Program-made: the position numbers and the translations under genes
Source of the DNA: JAKEGN01 sp964465665
GTDB taxonomy: Bacteria; Pseudomonadota; Gammaproteobacteria; Steroidobacterales; Woeseiaceae
Direction: 5' to 3'
Assembly (NCBI GenBank): GCA_964465665.1
Contig: CAYXKM010000331.1
Location: 1 to 10,638 of the forward strand
DNA length: 10,638 bases
Shown: positions 1-7,345 of the stretch, one piece after another
Numbering within the stretch: position 1 is the stretch's first letter
Layout of the letters: every line of letters starts with the position of its first letter
The notes under the pieces: generated by a model
What the model was told of the DNA's origin: nothing
Seen by the model: the letters and a program-made list of their open reading frames with translations, nothing else
Database searches by the model: none

Positions 1-611
1 CCGCCGGAGCCACCCTCACCAATCACAACATTGATGATCGGTGTTCTCAGCCCCGACATCAGGTACAGACTGAAAGCAATGGCTTCGCTTTGTCCGCGTT
101 CCTCGGCGCCGACACCCGGATATGCGCCCGGGGTATCGATGAATGTCACTACGGGCAGTTCGAACCGCTCCGCAAGGCGCATCAGCCGCTGCGCTTTTCG
201 ATAGCCTTCGGGCTTGGGCATGCCGTAGTTGCGCCTCACACGTTCCTTCGTGTCCCTGCCTTTCTGATGACCAATGAACATGATCACGCGACCATCGATT
301 CGCCCCATGCCGCCGATGATGGCCGGATCGTCTGCATACATGCGGTCGCCATGCAATTCCTGGAAGTCCGGTGCAATCAGTTGCAGGTAGTCGGCGGTGT
401 ACGGGCGCATCGGATGGCGTGCAATCTGGGCAACCTGCCACGAACTGAGTTTCGAAAAGATGTTCCTGGTCAGCGTCCTGCTTTCCGCCTTCAGCTTCGC
501 AACCTGTTCGCTGATGTTGATTTCCGGGTCGTCACCGACGAATCGCAATTCCTCGATTCTGGCCTCGACTTCCGCGATTGGTTGCTCAAAATCGAGAAAA
601 TTGAGATCCAT
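1..611 (-). CDS. accA: Acetyl-CoA carboxylase carboxyltransferase subunit alpha (3'-truncated by window edge)
   Basis: AccA pairs with AccD to form the carboxyltransferase of acetyl-CoA carboxylase, which moves the carboxyl group from biotin on AccB to acetyl-CoA and makes malonyl-CoA for fatty-acid synthesis in the cytoplasm. The ATG at 611-609 gives MDLNFLDFEQPIAEVEARIE, nearly the E. coli AccA N-terminus. The reading frame stays open for 203 codons to the window edge, about two thirds of the usual ~319 residues. Conserved blocks seen are RHPMRPYTADY, MFIGHQKGRDTKERVRRNYG, TFIDTPGAYPGVGAEERGQ and, at the edge, VVIGEGGSGG, which contribute to the acetyl-CoA and carboxybiotin-binding oxyanion region. 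It lies 68 bases after dnaE, too far for coupling, and that gap holds an inverted repeat, so separate control of accA is plausible. Only the absence of the last third limits the call. Confidence 0.97.
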   Translation of the reverse strand, partial: MDLNFLDFEQPIAEVEARIEELRFVGDDPEINISEQVAKLKAESRTLTRNIFSKLSSWQVAQIARHPMRPYTADYLQLIAPDFQELHGDRMYADDPAIIGGMGRIDGRVIMFIGHQKGRDTKERVRRNYGMPKPEGYRKAQRLMRLAERFELPVVTFIDTPGAYPGVGAEERGQSEAIAFSLYLMSGLRTPIINVVIGEGGSG

Positions 612-653
612 TATTCAAATCGTCCTGCAGCAAGCCGTACCGGAATGATTGAT

Positions 654-679
654 AGTCGCACTGATACAGAAGTGCGACT
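654..679 (-). repeat. Perfect 9-bp inverted repeat between dnaE and accA
   Basis: The arms AGTCGCACT (654-662) and AGTGCGACT (671-679) are exact reverse complements around an 8-base loop (663-670). The hairpin starts directly after the TAG stop of dnaE (682-680) and ends 42 bases before the accA ATG. No run of T follows the stem on either strand, so it does not look like a standard intrinsic terminator. It could be an mRNA-stabilising 3' end for dnaE, a processing or attenuation site, or an operator for accA. The structure is seen directly; the role is inferred. Confidence 0.6.
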
Positions 680-3600
680 CTACATTAATTCGCGACCGGC
701 AGTGTAAAGAAATCGAATGCTGTTCTGGCCAAGCAAGTCTGTCAGTTTATCGCGCAACTCGCGGCTTGGGCGCACACTCCACTCAGGTCCGAGGCTCAAT
801 CGTGCCGCAGCACTGCTGCCGGTGTACTGCACGGCCACGTCACAGTTCCCCTTGCGGAACGGCAGCAATACATCGTGTAGCTGGGTCAGAAGCGCTTTGC
901 CGGCTCCGTTCGGCGACAGGTTGAGGATCATGCTTCTTGCGCGTGTTTCTATCACGCGGTCTATGTGAAGAATGTTCCTGGCATTTATTTGCCAGGCACC
1001 ATTGAAGTCGTCATACCGCAGGCTGCCGCTGATAACCACGATCTCATCTTTTTCCAGCAAATGCCGAAACTGCTGAAACGCTTCGCTGAACAAACTGATT
1101 TCCATGCGTCCTGTATTGTCATCGAGCACTACCGTGAAACGGTTGCCACGCTTGCGAATGTCCAGCACGAGGCCCGCGACCGTTACATCCCGTCGCGCCT
1201 GCGCATAATTGCGGTCTCCGGTGCTCACCGGCTGGGGTTCGGAACTGATATCCGCCAGCGTGCCGTCGACAAAATATTGCGCATCGGCACGCACCGAATC
1301 AAAGGGGTGCCCTGTCAGGTAAAGACCGAGGGCTTCTTTCTCATTCAGCAACAGCTCGCGCTGCGACCACTCGGCCAGTTCGACCACTTCTGCTGCTTGG
1401 GCGCGTGCCGGCGCGGGAGTCAGCCCGAACATGTCGTTCTGTCCTGCAGCTCGTGCCCGCGCTTCCTGATCCGCACTTTTCAGTGCCGCCGGGAGCTGGT
1501 GTGCGAGGCTCCGGCGTGTCGAATCAAACTCGTCCATTGCCCCGGACTTGATCATGGCCTCGAGCGCCCGCCGATTGACTTTCTCCAGATCGACGCGCCG
1601 GCAGAAATCGGCAAAGTTGCGAAACGATCCGCGTGCCGCTCGCTCGGCGACGATTGCCTCGACCGCGCTCCTGCCAACGCCCTTGATCGCACCGAGACCG
1701 TACAGGATCGAACGCCGGTCGGCGACGCTGAACTGGTAAGCTGACGCGTTTATCGAAGGCGCCAGCAACTTCAAGCCGATCTGGCGGCAATCGTCCTTGA
1801 TCATCACCAGCCGATCCGTATTGTCCAGATCGGCGCTCATCACTGCTGCGGTAAATGCAGCCGGATAGTGAGCTTTAAGGTAGGCAGTCTGGTACGAGAG
1901 CAGAGCATAGGCCGCAGAATGCGACTTGTTGAAGCCGTACCCTGCGAATTTCTCCATCAGGTCGAAGATTCGCGTAGCCGTACGGACTGCGACACCTCTC
2001 TCACAGGCGCCGTTGACGAATACTTGCCGTTGTTTCGCCATCTCTTCCGGCTTTTTCTTGCCCATGGCTCGGCGCAGGAGATCGGCTCCTCCGAGCGTGT
2101 ATCCGGCAAGCACCTGGGCGATCTGCATGACCTGTTCCTGGTACAGGATGACACCGTAGGTCGGTTTGAGTACAGATGTGAGATCAGGGTGCAGGTAATC
2201 GATATCGACCTTGTTCAGTTCGTGCTTGCGGCTGATGAAGTCGTCGACCATGCCCGATTGCAGCGGCCCCGGCCGAAACAGGGCGACCAGCGCGACCAGG
2301 TCGTCAAAATGATCCGGCTGCAGTCGCTTGATCAGGTCCCGCATGCCCCGCGATTCGAGCTGGAAGACCGCGGTCGTGCGACAGGAGCGCAGCAACTCGA
2401 AAGTCAATGCGTCCTGCATCGGTATGGAGTGGATGTCGAGCTCCGCCGACTGGTCCGCGTCATTTACGATGCGTACGGCCCAGTCGATGATGGTCAACGT
2501 CTTGAGCCCAAGGAAATCGAACTTCACCAGCCCTGCAGTCTCGACATCGTCCTTGTCGAGCTGGGTAACGGTGTGAGCTCCGTTCTCCTCGCAATACAAC
2601 GGTGTGAAATCGGTCAGTGCATTGGGTGCGATGACAACGCCGCCGGCATGTTTTCCCGCGTTGCGAACCAGGCCCTCCAGCGACTTTGCGAGATCGATGA
2701 CGGATCTGACATCGTCATCGTCACGATACATGGCCGCAAGTTCGTCTTCCTGTTGCAGCGCTTTTTCCAGGGTCATGCCGATTTCGAACGGGATTTGCTT
2801 CGCCACCCGGTCGACAAATCCGTACGGCTGACCAAGAACACGACCGACGTCGCGGATTACTGCACGCGCCGCCATCGTTCCGTAAGTGATGATCTGGGAC
2901 ACACGGTCGCGTCCATAACGCTCCGCGACATACTCGATCACGCGGTCGCGGCCTTCCATGCAGAAGTCGATATCAAAGTCGGGCATTGAAACGCGTTCGG
3001 GGTTCAGAAATCGCTCGAACAGCAGGTCGTGCTCCAGCGGGTCAAGGTCGGTGATTCCGAGTACGTACGCGACGAGCGAACCGGCGCCCGAGCCCCTGCC
3101 GGGACCGACGGGTATCTGCTGCTGTTTCGCCCAGCGGATAAAATCGGCGACGATCAGAAAATATCCGGCAAATCCCATGTCACAGATAACCGCCAGTTCG
3201 TTTTGCAGCCGTTTCCGATAGGGCGCGGCAAATACTTCCCGGTTTCCGACGACTGCATCCCCTCGCTGCTGCATGCGTTGCAACCACGCTTCGAGGCCCG
3301 CAAACGATTCAGCGGCGAGGAATCCGTCGGTCGATTGTCCGTCCGGTACTGGGAAAGCCGGAAGAAACGACTGTCCCAGGTCCAGTTGCAGGTTGCAGCG
3401 CACCGCAATTTCCCAGGCATTGTCGAGTGCTTCCGGAATATCCTGGAACAGGCTCTGCATTTCGGCAGAGGTCTTAAGGAACTGCTGGTCCGAGTAGATT
3501 CGTGGACGGTCCGCATCGTTCAGGGTACGGCCCTGCTGTATGCACACACGGGCCTCGTGCGCCTCGAAGTCGCTTTGATCAAGAAATCGCACGTCATTTG

Positions 3601-4195
3601 TCGCAACCAGGGGCAGGCGCCTTGCGGCAGCGAATTCGATGAGCTTTTGCGATTGCTGCTGTTCGTCATTGCGGCCGGTCCTGCAGACTTCCAGGTAGTA
3701 ACGGTCACCGAACTTCGTTTGCCAGGCTGCAACCCGTTGCGCTGCATCATCGACGTGCCCGGCATGCAATGTGCGACTGATGTCGCCGTTCAACGCAGAC
3801 GAGATGGCAATCAGGCCTTTGCAATTGTCATTGGTCATCCACTCCGCATTGACCATGGGAGCGCCGCGATACTGGCCTTCGGTAAAACTCCGCGTGATGA
3901 GACGGGACAGATTGCGAAAGCCGTCACGATTCTGGCATAGCAAAACCATGCTGTAAGGCCGTTCCAGCTCGTCCGGATTGCGCAAGTGCAGATCGACCCC
4001 GATGACGGGTTTGATCCCCGCTTGCAGCGCTTGCTGATAGAACTTGATCAGCGCAAACACGTTGGCCTGGTCAGTCATCGCGACCGCCGGCATGCCGAGT
4101 TCCTGGCACCGAGCCATCAGCTGCGGTATGCGTACCGTGCTGTCGACGATCGAGTACTCGGTATGCAAATGCAGATGTGCAAAGGATCTGGTCAT
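680..4195 (-). CDS. dnaE: DNA polymerase III alpha subunit
   Basis: This is the replicative polymerase catalytic subunit, 1171 residues (E. coli 1160). I chose ATG at 4195 because it gives MTRSFAHLHLHTEYSIVD, matching the family N-terminus. The same frame stays open upstream to a TTG at 4246, but those 17 residues are not conserved. Domains: PHP (about 5-280); polymerase palm and fingers with the GPGRGSGAGS motif, catalytic PDFDIDF (D408, D410) and KFDFLGL (D560); helix-hairpin-helix LYGLGAIKGVGRSAVEAI near 832-849; the clamp-binding motif QNDMF at 919-923, where E. coli has QADMF at 920-924; an OB fold at about 1004-1077; and a tau-binding C-terminal tail. The PHP metal site is part eroded, so proofreading presumably depends on a separate DnaQ. 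It follows rnhB after 138 bases and has only a weak ribosome site (GGATTG, 10 or more bases upstream). It ends with TAG. Confidence 0.98.
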   Translation of the reverse strand: MTRSFAHLHLHTEYSIVDSTVRIPQLMARCQELGMPAVAMTDQANVFALIKFYQQALQAGIKPVIGVDLHLRNPDELERPYSMVLLCQNRDGFRNLSRLITRSFTEGQYRGAPMVNAEWMTNDNCKGLIAISSALNGDISRTLHAGHVDDAAQRVAAWQTKFGDRYYLEVCRTGRNDEQQQSQKLIEFAAARRLPLVATNDVRFLDQSDFEAHEARVCIQQGRTLNDADRPRIYSDQQFLKTSAEMQSLFQDIPEALDNAWEIAVRCNLQLDLGQSFLPAFPVPDGQSTDGFLAAESFAGLEAWLQRMQQRGDAVVGNREVFAAPYRKRLQNELAVICDMGFAGYFLIVADFIRWAKQQQIPVGPGRGSGAGSLVAYVLGITDLDPLEHDLLFERFLNPERVSMPDFDIDFCMEGRDRVIEYVAERYGRDRVSQIITYGTMAARAVIRDVGRVLGQPYGFVDRVAKQIPFEIGMTLEKALQQEDELAAMYRDDDDVRSVIDLAKSLEGLVRNAGKHAGGVVIAPNALTDFTPLYCEENGAHTVTQLDKDDVETAGLVKFDFLGLKTLTIIDWAVRIVNDADQSAELDIHSIPMQDALTFELLRSCRTTAVFQLESRGMRDLIKRLQPDHFDDLVALVALFRPGPLQSGMVDDFISRKHELNKVDIDYLHPDLTSVLKPTYGVILYQEQVMQIAQVLAGYTLGGADLLRRAMGKKKPEEMAKQRQVFVNGACERGVAVRTATRIFDLMEKFAGYGFNKSHSAAYALLSYQTAYLKAHYPAAFTAAVMSADLDNTDRLVMIKDDCRQIGLKLLAPSINASAYQFSVADRRSILYGLGAIKGVGRSAVEAIVAERAARGSFRNFADFCRRVDLEKVNRRALEAMIKSGAMDEFDSTRRSLAHQLPAALKSADQEARARAAGQNDMFGLTPAPARAQAAEVVELAEWSQRELLLNEKEALGLYLTGHPFDSVRADAQYFVDGTLADISSEPQPVSTGDRNYAQARRDVTVAGLVLDIRKRGNRFTVVLDDNTGRMEISLFSEAFQQFRHLLEKDEIVVISGSLRYDDFNGAWQINARNILHIDRVIETRARSMILNLSPNGAGKALLTQLHDVLLPFRKGNCDVAVQYTGSSAAARLSLGPEWSVRPSRELRDKLTDLLGQNSIRFLYTAGRELM

Positions 4196-4333
4196 TGTTA
4201 CAGGCAATCCGCAATCGTTGCTGGCAGGCACTTGCCGGAAGAACAAGGCTGGCGCCGGTGACAGCCGGCTGCTGTGCCGAATTCTAAACCAACGCGACTG
4301 CGGAAGAGCATCTTGCGCGCCTATAGCGGGAAT
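4196..4333 (-). other. rnhB-dnaE intergenic gap, candidate dnaE leader
   Basis: This is the longest gap in the window. On the minus strand it holds a -10-like TAGAAT (4286-4281) about 85 bases before the dnaE ATG, but no convincing -35 hexamer 16-18 bases upstream of it. Further down the leader are a 10-bp palindrome CAGCCGGCTG (4262-4271) and a weak GCCGG/CCGGC stem. No small gene with a good ribosome site and no T-run terminator is seen. It breaks the otherwise tight gene packing, so a separate dnaE promoter or leader is possible but unproven. Confidence 0.35.
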
Positions 4334-4957
4334 TCAAGGGATTGACTTGCGTGCCGGGTCGTATGTGTCCCGCAATGGACTGAAACTACGTCGATGACAC
4401 TGGCACGGCCCGAATCGTTCGATACAAGTCCGATGCTCGCTTGTCCCGTACCCCTTGTGCCGCGCAAATCCGTACTCCGGATGGAGCCGATCCATTGCCA
4501 GCATCATGCGGTCGCGACACACCTTCGCAAGTATCGACGCGGCGCTGATCGCGGAAACGCAACGGTCTCCGCCGACGATCGACCGCAACTCCGGGCCAAA
4601 GTTTTCCAATCCGAAATCCGGCAGTCTGTTTCCATCCACTTCGATAACCGCCGGGCGGCAGCTGAGTCCGTGAATCGCACGTCGCATCGCCAGCAACGTT
4701 GCCTGCAATATATTCAGCCGATCGATCTCCTCCACATCCGCCCAGGCGACGGCGGAAGCCAGTGCATCGCGTCGGATAATGTCGAATAACTGGCTGCGCT
4801 GTGCCGGCGACAATAATTTTGAATCCGCAAGGCCGTCGATCGGACGGTCGTGTCGCAGTATGACGGCCGCCGCCACCACCGGACCGGCCAACGGACCACG
4901 GCCCGCCTCGTCGACACCCGCCACCAGCAGATTGCGTGACGTAAAGCCAGCCCTCAA
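4334..4957 (-). CDS. rnhB: Ribonuclease HII
   Basis: RNase HII cuts RNA in RNA-DNA hybrids and removes single ribonucleotides misincorporated in DNA. The product is 207 residues (E. coli 198). The motif GVDEAGRGPLAGPVVAAAVI holds D16 and E17, IEVDGN holds D108, and GGDRCVSAISAASILAKVCRD holds D131. These are the four acidic metal ligands of the type 2 family. YGFARHKGYGTSEH and the C-terminal HRRSF.P block are also conserved. The start is taken as TTG at 4957, since it overlaps the lpxB stop as TTGA, has a strong GGAGGG site just upstream, and no ATG or GTG lies between it and the catalytic motif except a GTG too close to it. The C-terminal block reads GPCQCHRRSF, an unusual CxC where E. coli has non-cysteine residues. 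It is probably coupled to lpxB translation. Confidence 0.96.
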   Translation of the reverse strand: MRAGFTSRNLLVAGVDEAGRGPLAGPVVAAAVILRHDRPIDGLADSKLLSPAQRSQLFDIIRRDALASAVAWADVEEIDRLNILQATLLAMRRAIHGLSCRPAVIEVDGNRLPDFGLENFGPELRSIVGGDRCVSAISAASILAKVCRDRMMLAMDRLHPEYGFARHKGYGTSEHRTCIERFGPCQCHRRSFSPLRDTYDPARKSIP

Positions 4958-6114
4958 CCCACCCTCCCCCGGCCCGCAGACCGCGCCGCCAGCGCCAGTA
5001 CCGCTTGTGCGGCGAGGCTGTCGGCATCCCTCGACAGCTCCTTCCGCAGATCGGCAAAAGCCGCGGCGATCCTCCGGCGCGCGTTGCCGTCGTCAAGCAA
5101 CGAAGTCACCGCAGCCGCCAGCTTGTCCGGTGTTGCGTTGCCCTGCATCAGCTCGGTGACCAGGGGTTCCGGCGTCAGCAGGTTCGGCAAGGCGAACCAA
5201 GGTGTCTTGAACAATCGAAAGGTTTTCGCGATGAAGTACGTCACCGGCGCCACCTTGTATGCCACTACCATGGGCCGACCGAGCAATGCCGTTTGCAGTG
5301 TCGCCGTACCGGAGGCCAGCAATACCACATCGGCCGCCGCGATCGCCTGCGGCGCATTGCCATCGATGACGCAGGTCCGGTCGCGGATGCCAGCCTCGCC
5401 GAGCGCCTGCTCGAAATACCTGCGTAGCCCGGTGCTCACCATTGGCGCAACGAACGTAAGGCCCGGGTGACGCTCCGCCAGCAACCGGCCGGCGGCCGCA
5501 AACGGGGCGGCGAGCCGCGACACCTCGCTGCGGCGGCTGCCCGGCAGGATGGCGACCACCTGCTCCGACTGGATGCCAAGATAATTGCGCGCTGCCTGCG
5601 GATCAGGGTTGAGCGGCATCGCTTCGGCAAGCGGATGACCGACAAATACCGCATCGATACCGCGCGCATCATAGAATTTTTTCTCAAATGGCAGCAGGCA
5701 CAAAACGGTGTCGACTGCTTCGCGGATTTTCCGGATTCGACCCTGCCGCCAGGCCCAAACCGAAGGGCTGACATAGTGCACGGTCGGAATCGAGCAGGCT
5801 TTGAGCTTTTTCTCCAGGCCGAGGTTGAAATCCGGTGCGTCAATGCCGACAAAAACATCCGGCGGTTGTGCGCGCCAACGCTCGAACAGCATGCGGCGCA
5901 ACCGCAAAAGTCGCGGTATTTCACGCAGCGGCTCGATGAGGCCCATGACCGCCAGCGCATCCGCGGACTCCCAGGCTTCGAAACCGGCGGCTTTCATAAG
6001 CGGCCCGGCGACGCCCTCGCAATGAACGTCCGGCACGATTCTTTTCAGCTCGCGTATCAGTCCTGCGCCAAGCTGATCGCCGGAGGTCTCGCCGGCGACA
6101 AAACCGATCCTCAC
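4954..6114 (-). CDS. lpxB: Lipid-A-disaccharide synthase
   Basis: LpxB is a family GT19 glycosyltransferase at the inner face of the inner membrane. It joins UDP-2,3-diacylglucosamine and lipid X into the beta-1,6 disaccharide of lipid A. The product is 386 residues, close to the family length. Seen are VAGETSGDQLGAGLI near the N-terminus (E9 in the conserved acidic position, D13), GVAGPLM, LAVMGLIE, DVFVGIDAPDFN (D92, matching the essential Asp of the family), HYVSPSVWAWRQGRIRKI, FVGHPLAEAMPL, the LPGSRRSEV nucleotide-binding region near 190-198, LLASGTATLQTAL and SLPNLL-like ALPNLLTPEPLVTEL. The start is GTG at 6114, 5 bases after the lpxA stop, with GAGG (6126-6123) 8 bases upstream. The stop TGA overlaps the rnhB start. 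The Ala- and Arg-rich tail after residue 365 is not conserved. Confidence 0.97.
   Translation of the reverse strand: MRIGFVAGETSGDQLGAGLIRELKRIVPDVHCEGVAGPLMKAAGFEAWESADALAVMGLIEPLREIPRLLRLRRMLFERWRAQPPDVFVGIDAPDFNLGLEKKLKACSIPTVHYVSPSVWAWRQGRIRKIREAVDTVLCLLPFEKKFYDARGIDAVFVGHPLAEAMPLNPDPQAARNYLGIQSEQVVAILPGSRRSEVSRLAAPFAAAGRLLAERHPGLTFVAPMVSTGLRRYFEQALGEAGIRDRTCVIDGNAPQAIAAADVVLLASGTATLQTALLGRPMVVAYKVAPVTYFIAKTFRLFKTPWFALPNLLTPEPLVTELMQGNATPDKLAAAVTSLLDDGNARRRIAAAFADLRKELSRDADSLAAQAVLALAARSAGRGRVG
4958..4970 (-). promoter_or_regulatory. Ribosome binding site deciding the TTG start of rnhB
   Basis: The minus strand reads GGGGGAGGGTGGG directly before TTG. The core GGAGGG (4967-4962) stands 4 bases from the start codon. 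This strong site lies inside the last codons of lpxB and supports TTG at 4957 as a real start. Confidence 0.7.
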
Positions 6115-6119
6115 CGCGA

Positions 6120-6890
6120 CTACCTCAGCAGCCCGCGGTCGGACGTTTGCAATGAGTTCGCAAAAACTTCGAGTTCGGGTTGCGTCTTCGCGAGTTCCTC
6201 GATTTCGCGAATCGCATCGTTCAGCTTCATTCCCTTGCGATACACGATGCGATAGGCGTTTTTGATATTGCTGATTTGTGTCGCGGTGAAATTGCGCCGT
6301 TTCAGCCCTTCGAGATTGATGCCGCGAACGGTGGCAGGCTGGCCGGCAACCATCGTATATGCCGGCACATCGCGGCTGGTGCCAGCGAACATACCGAGAA
6401 AACTGTGGGCGCCGACGTGACAGAACTGGTGCGCTCCGGAGAATCCGGCAAAAATGACCCAGTCCCCCACATGCACATGCCCTGCCAGCGTTGCATTATT
6501 CGAAAAAATGGTATGGCTGCCGACGCGGCAGTCGTGCGCAATGTGCACGTAGGCAAGTATCCAGTTGTCATTGCCGAGTGACGTGATGCCCTCGTCCTGG
6601 GTCGTGCCACGATTGATCGTGCAGTACTCCCGGATGGTATTCCGGTCCCCGATCTCGAGGCGCGTGTCTTCACCGCCAAATTTCTTGTCCTGCGGATCGT
6701 CGCCGATGGAACTGAACTGGAATATGTGGTTGTCCTCACCAATGGTCGTCGGCCCTTTGATGACGACGTGGCTGCCTATATGTGTGCCGCGACCTATGCG
6801 GACCCGGTCACCGATGACCGAGTAAGGACCAATTTCAACGTCATCGGCGATCTCCGCCAGATTCGAAACCACTGCTGTCTTGTGAATCAC
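6120..6890 (-). CDS. lpxA: Acyl-ACP--UDP-N-acetylglucosamine O-acyltransferase
   Basis: LpxA does the first step of lipid A synthesis, moving a 3-hydroxyacyl chain from ACP to the 3-OH of UDP-GlcNAc in the cytoplasm as a homotrimer. The product is 256 residues (E. coli 262). The left-handed beta-helix hexapeptide repeats run from about 5 to 185, followed by the helical C-terminal domain starting at INLEGLKRRNF. The catalytic His is H119 in VHIAHDC (E. coli H125), and H154 lies in GAHQFCHVGAH. M167 in FLGMFAG stands at the E. coli G173 position, the acyl-chain ruler, and predicts short chains as in Pseudomonas aeruginosa. The GTG start at 6890 gives M-IHKTAVV, which fits the family start. It overlaps the fabZ stop as GTGA and has GGAG (6901-6898) 7 bases upstream. 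The frame stays open further upstream, but those residues are not conserved. Confidence 0.97.
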   Translation of the reverse strand: MIHKTAVVSNLAEIADDVEIGPYSVIGDRVRIGRGTHIGSHVVIKGPTTIGEDNHIFQFSSIGDDPQDKKFGGEDTRLEIGDRNTIREYCTINRGTTQDEGITSLGNDNWILAYVHIAHDCRVGSHTIFSNNATLAGHVHVGDWVIFAGFSGAHQFCHVGAHSFLGMFAGTSRDVPAYTMVAGQPATVRGINLEGLKRRNFTATQISNIKNAYRIVYRKGMKLNDAIREIEELAKTQPELEVFANSLQTSDRGLLR

Positions 6891-7345
6891 TGCAACTCTC
6901 CGCCCGGTGCGCACATGATCTTGGCGGACACGACTTTCTGTCCATCGACCGTACCGTTGCAATCAAAACGCCAGATTCCTCTTTTCTCCTTTTCGACATC
7001 GATCCTGATCAACAGCACATCGCCCGGCCCGACCGGTCGACGAAAACGCGCTTCGTCGATTCCTGCCAGGAAATACAAGGGCCGGGGGTTCCGATCGCCG
7101 GTCGACAAATATGAAAGTATGCCTGACGCCTGTGCCATGGCTTCGATCACCAGTACGCCCGGCATCACCGGGTTGCCGGGAAAATGGCCCTGGAAAAAAG
7201 GCTCGTTCACCGTGACATTCTTGACTGCCATGATCGATTCGCGCGGGTGGCATTCGACGATCCTGTCGATCAACAGGAACGGATAGCGATGCGGCAGCAA
7301 TGCCATGATCGCCCGGACATCCATGGCGCCAGTCCCCGCATTCAT
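6887..7345 (-). CDS. fabZ: 3-hydroxyacyl-ACP dehydratase FabZ
   Basis: FabZ removes water from 3-hydroxyacyl-ACP to make trans-2-enoyl-ACP in fatty-acid elongation. It draws on the same 3-hydroxyacyl-ACP pool that LpxA and LpxD use, so its activity balances phospholipid against lipid A. The product is 152 residues (E. coli 151) with a single hot-dog fold. LLPHRYPFLLIDRI, the catalytic His H54 in FFQGHFPGNPVMPGVL, Glu E68 in IEAMAQASGIL, and FLAGIDEARFRRPVGPGD are all present. The start is ATG at 7345, overlapping the lpxD stop as ATGA, with AAGGA (7356-7352) 6 bases upstream. A second ATG at residue 8 (MDVRAIM) is possible but lacks these supports. Flanked by lpxD and lpxA as in E. coli. Confidence 0.98.
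   Translation of the reverse strand: MNAGTGAMDVRAIMALLPHRYPFLLIDRIVECHPRESIMAVKNVTVNEPFFQGHFPGNPVMPGVLVIEAMAQASGILSYLSTGDRNPRPLYFLAGIDEARFRRPVGPGDVLLIRIDVEKEKRGIWRFDCNGTVDGQKVVSAKIMCAPGGELQ

Noticed and set aside
1868..2989. Long plus-strand open frame of 373 codons opposite dnaE, with others at 90-707, 965-1744, 3029-3940 and 7537-8445
   Set aside because: They lie opposite strongly conserved genes, show no recognisable domain, and have low-complexity compositions rich in Arg, His and Asp, typical of mirror frames of GC-rich coding DNA.
4196..4246. Upstream TTG start for dnaE adding 17 residues
   Set aside because: The extra residues are not family-like, no ribosome site precedes the TTG, and ATG at 4195 matches the conserved N-terminus.
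4921..4928. Chi-like octamer GCTGGTGG on the minus strand in rnhB
   Set aside because: A single octamer in coding sequence is not evidence, and the E. coli Chi sequence cannot be assumed to work in this organism.
6891..6962. Upstream extension of lpxA by 24 residues
   Set aside because: It lies inside the fabZ coding end, is not conserved, and the GTG at 6890 has a good ribosome site and fits the family length.
7037..7059. Inverted repeat TCGACGAA / TTCGTCGA with a 7-base loop inside fabZ
   Set aside because: It lies in the codons of the conserved DEARFRRP block, and an 8-bp stem is expected by chance in 10 kb.
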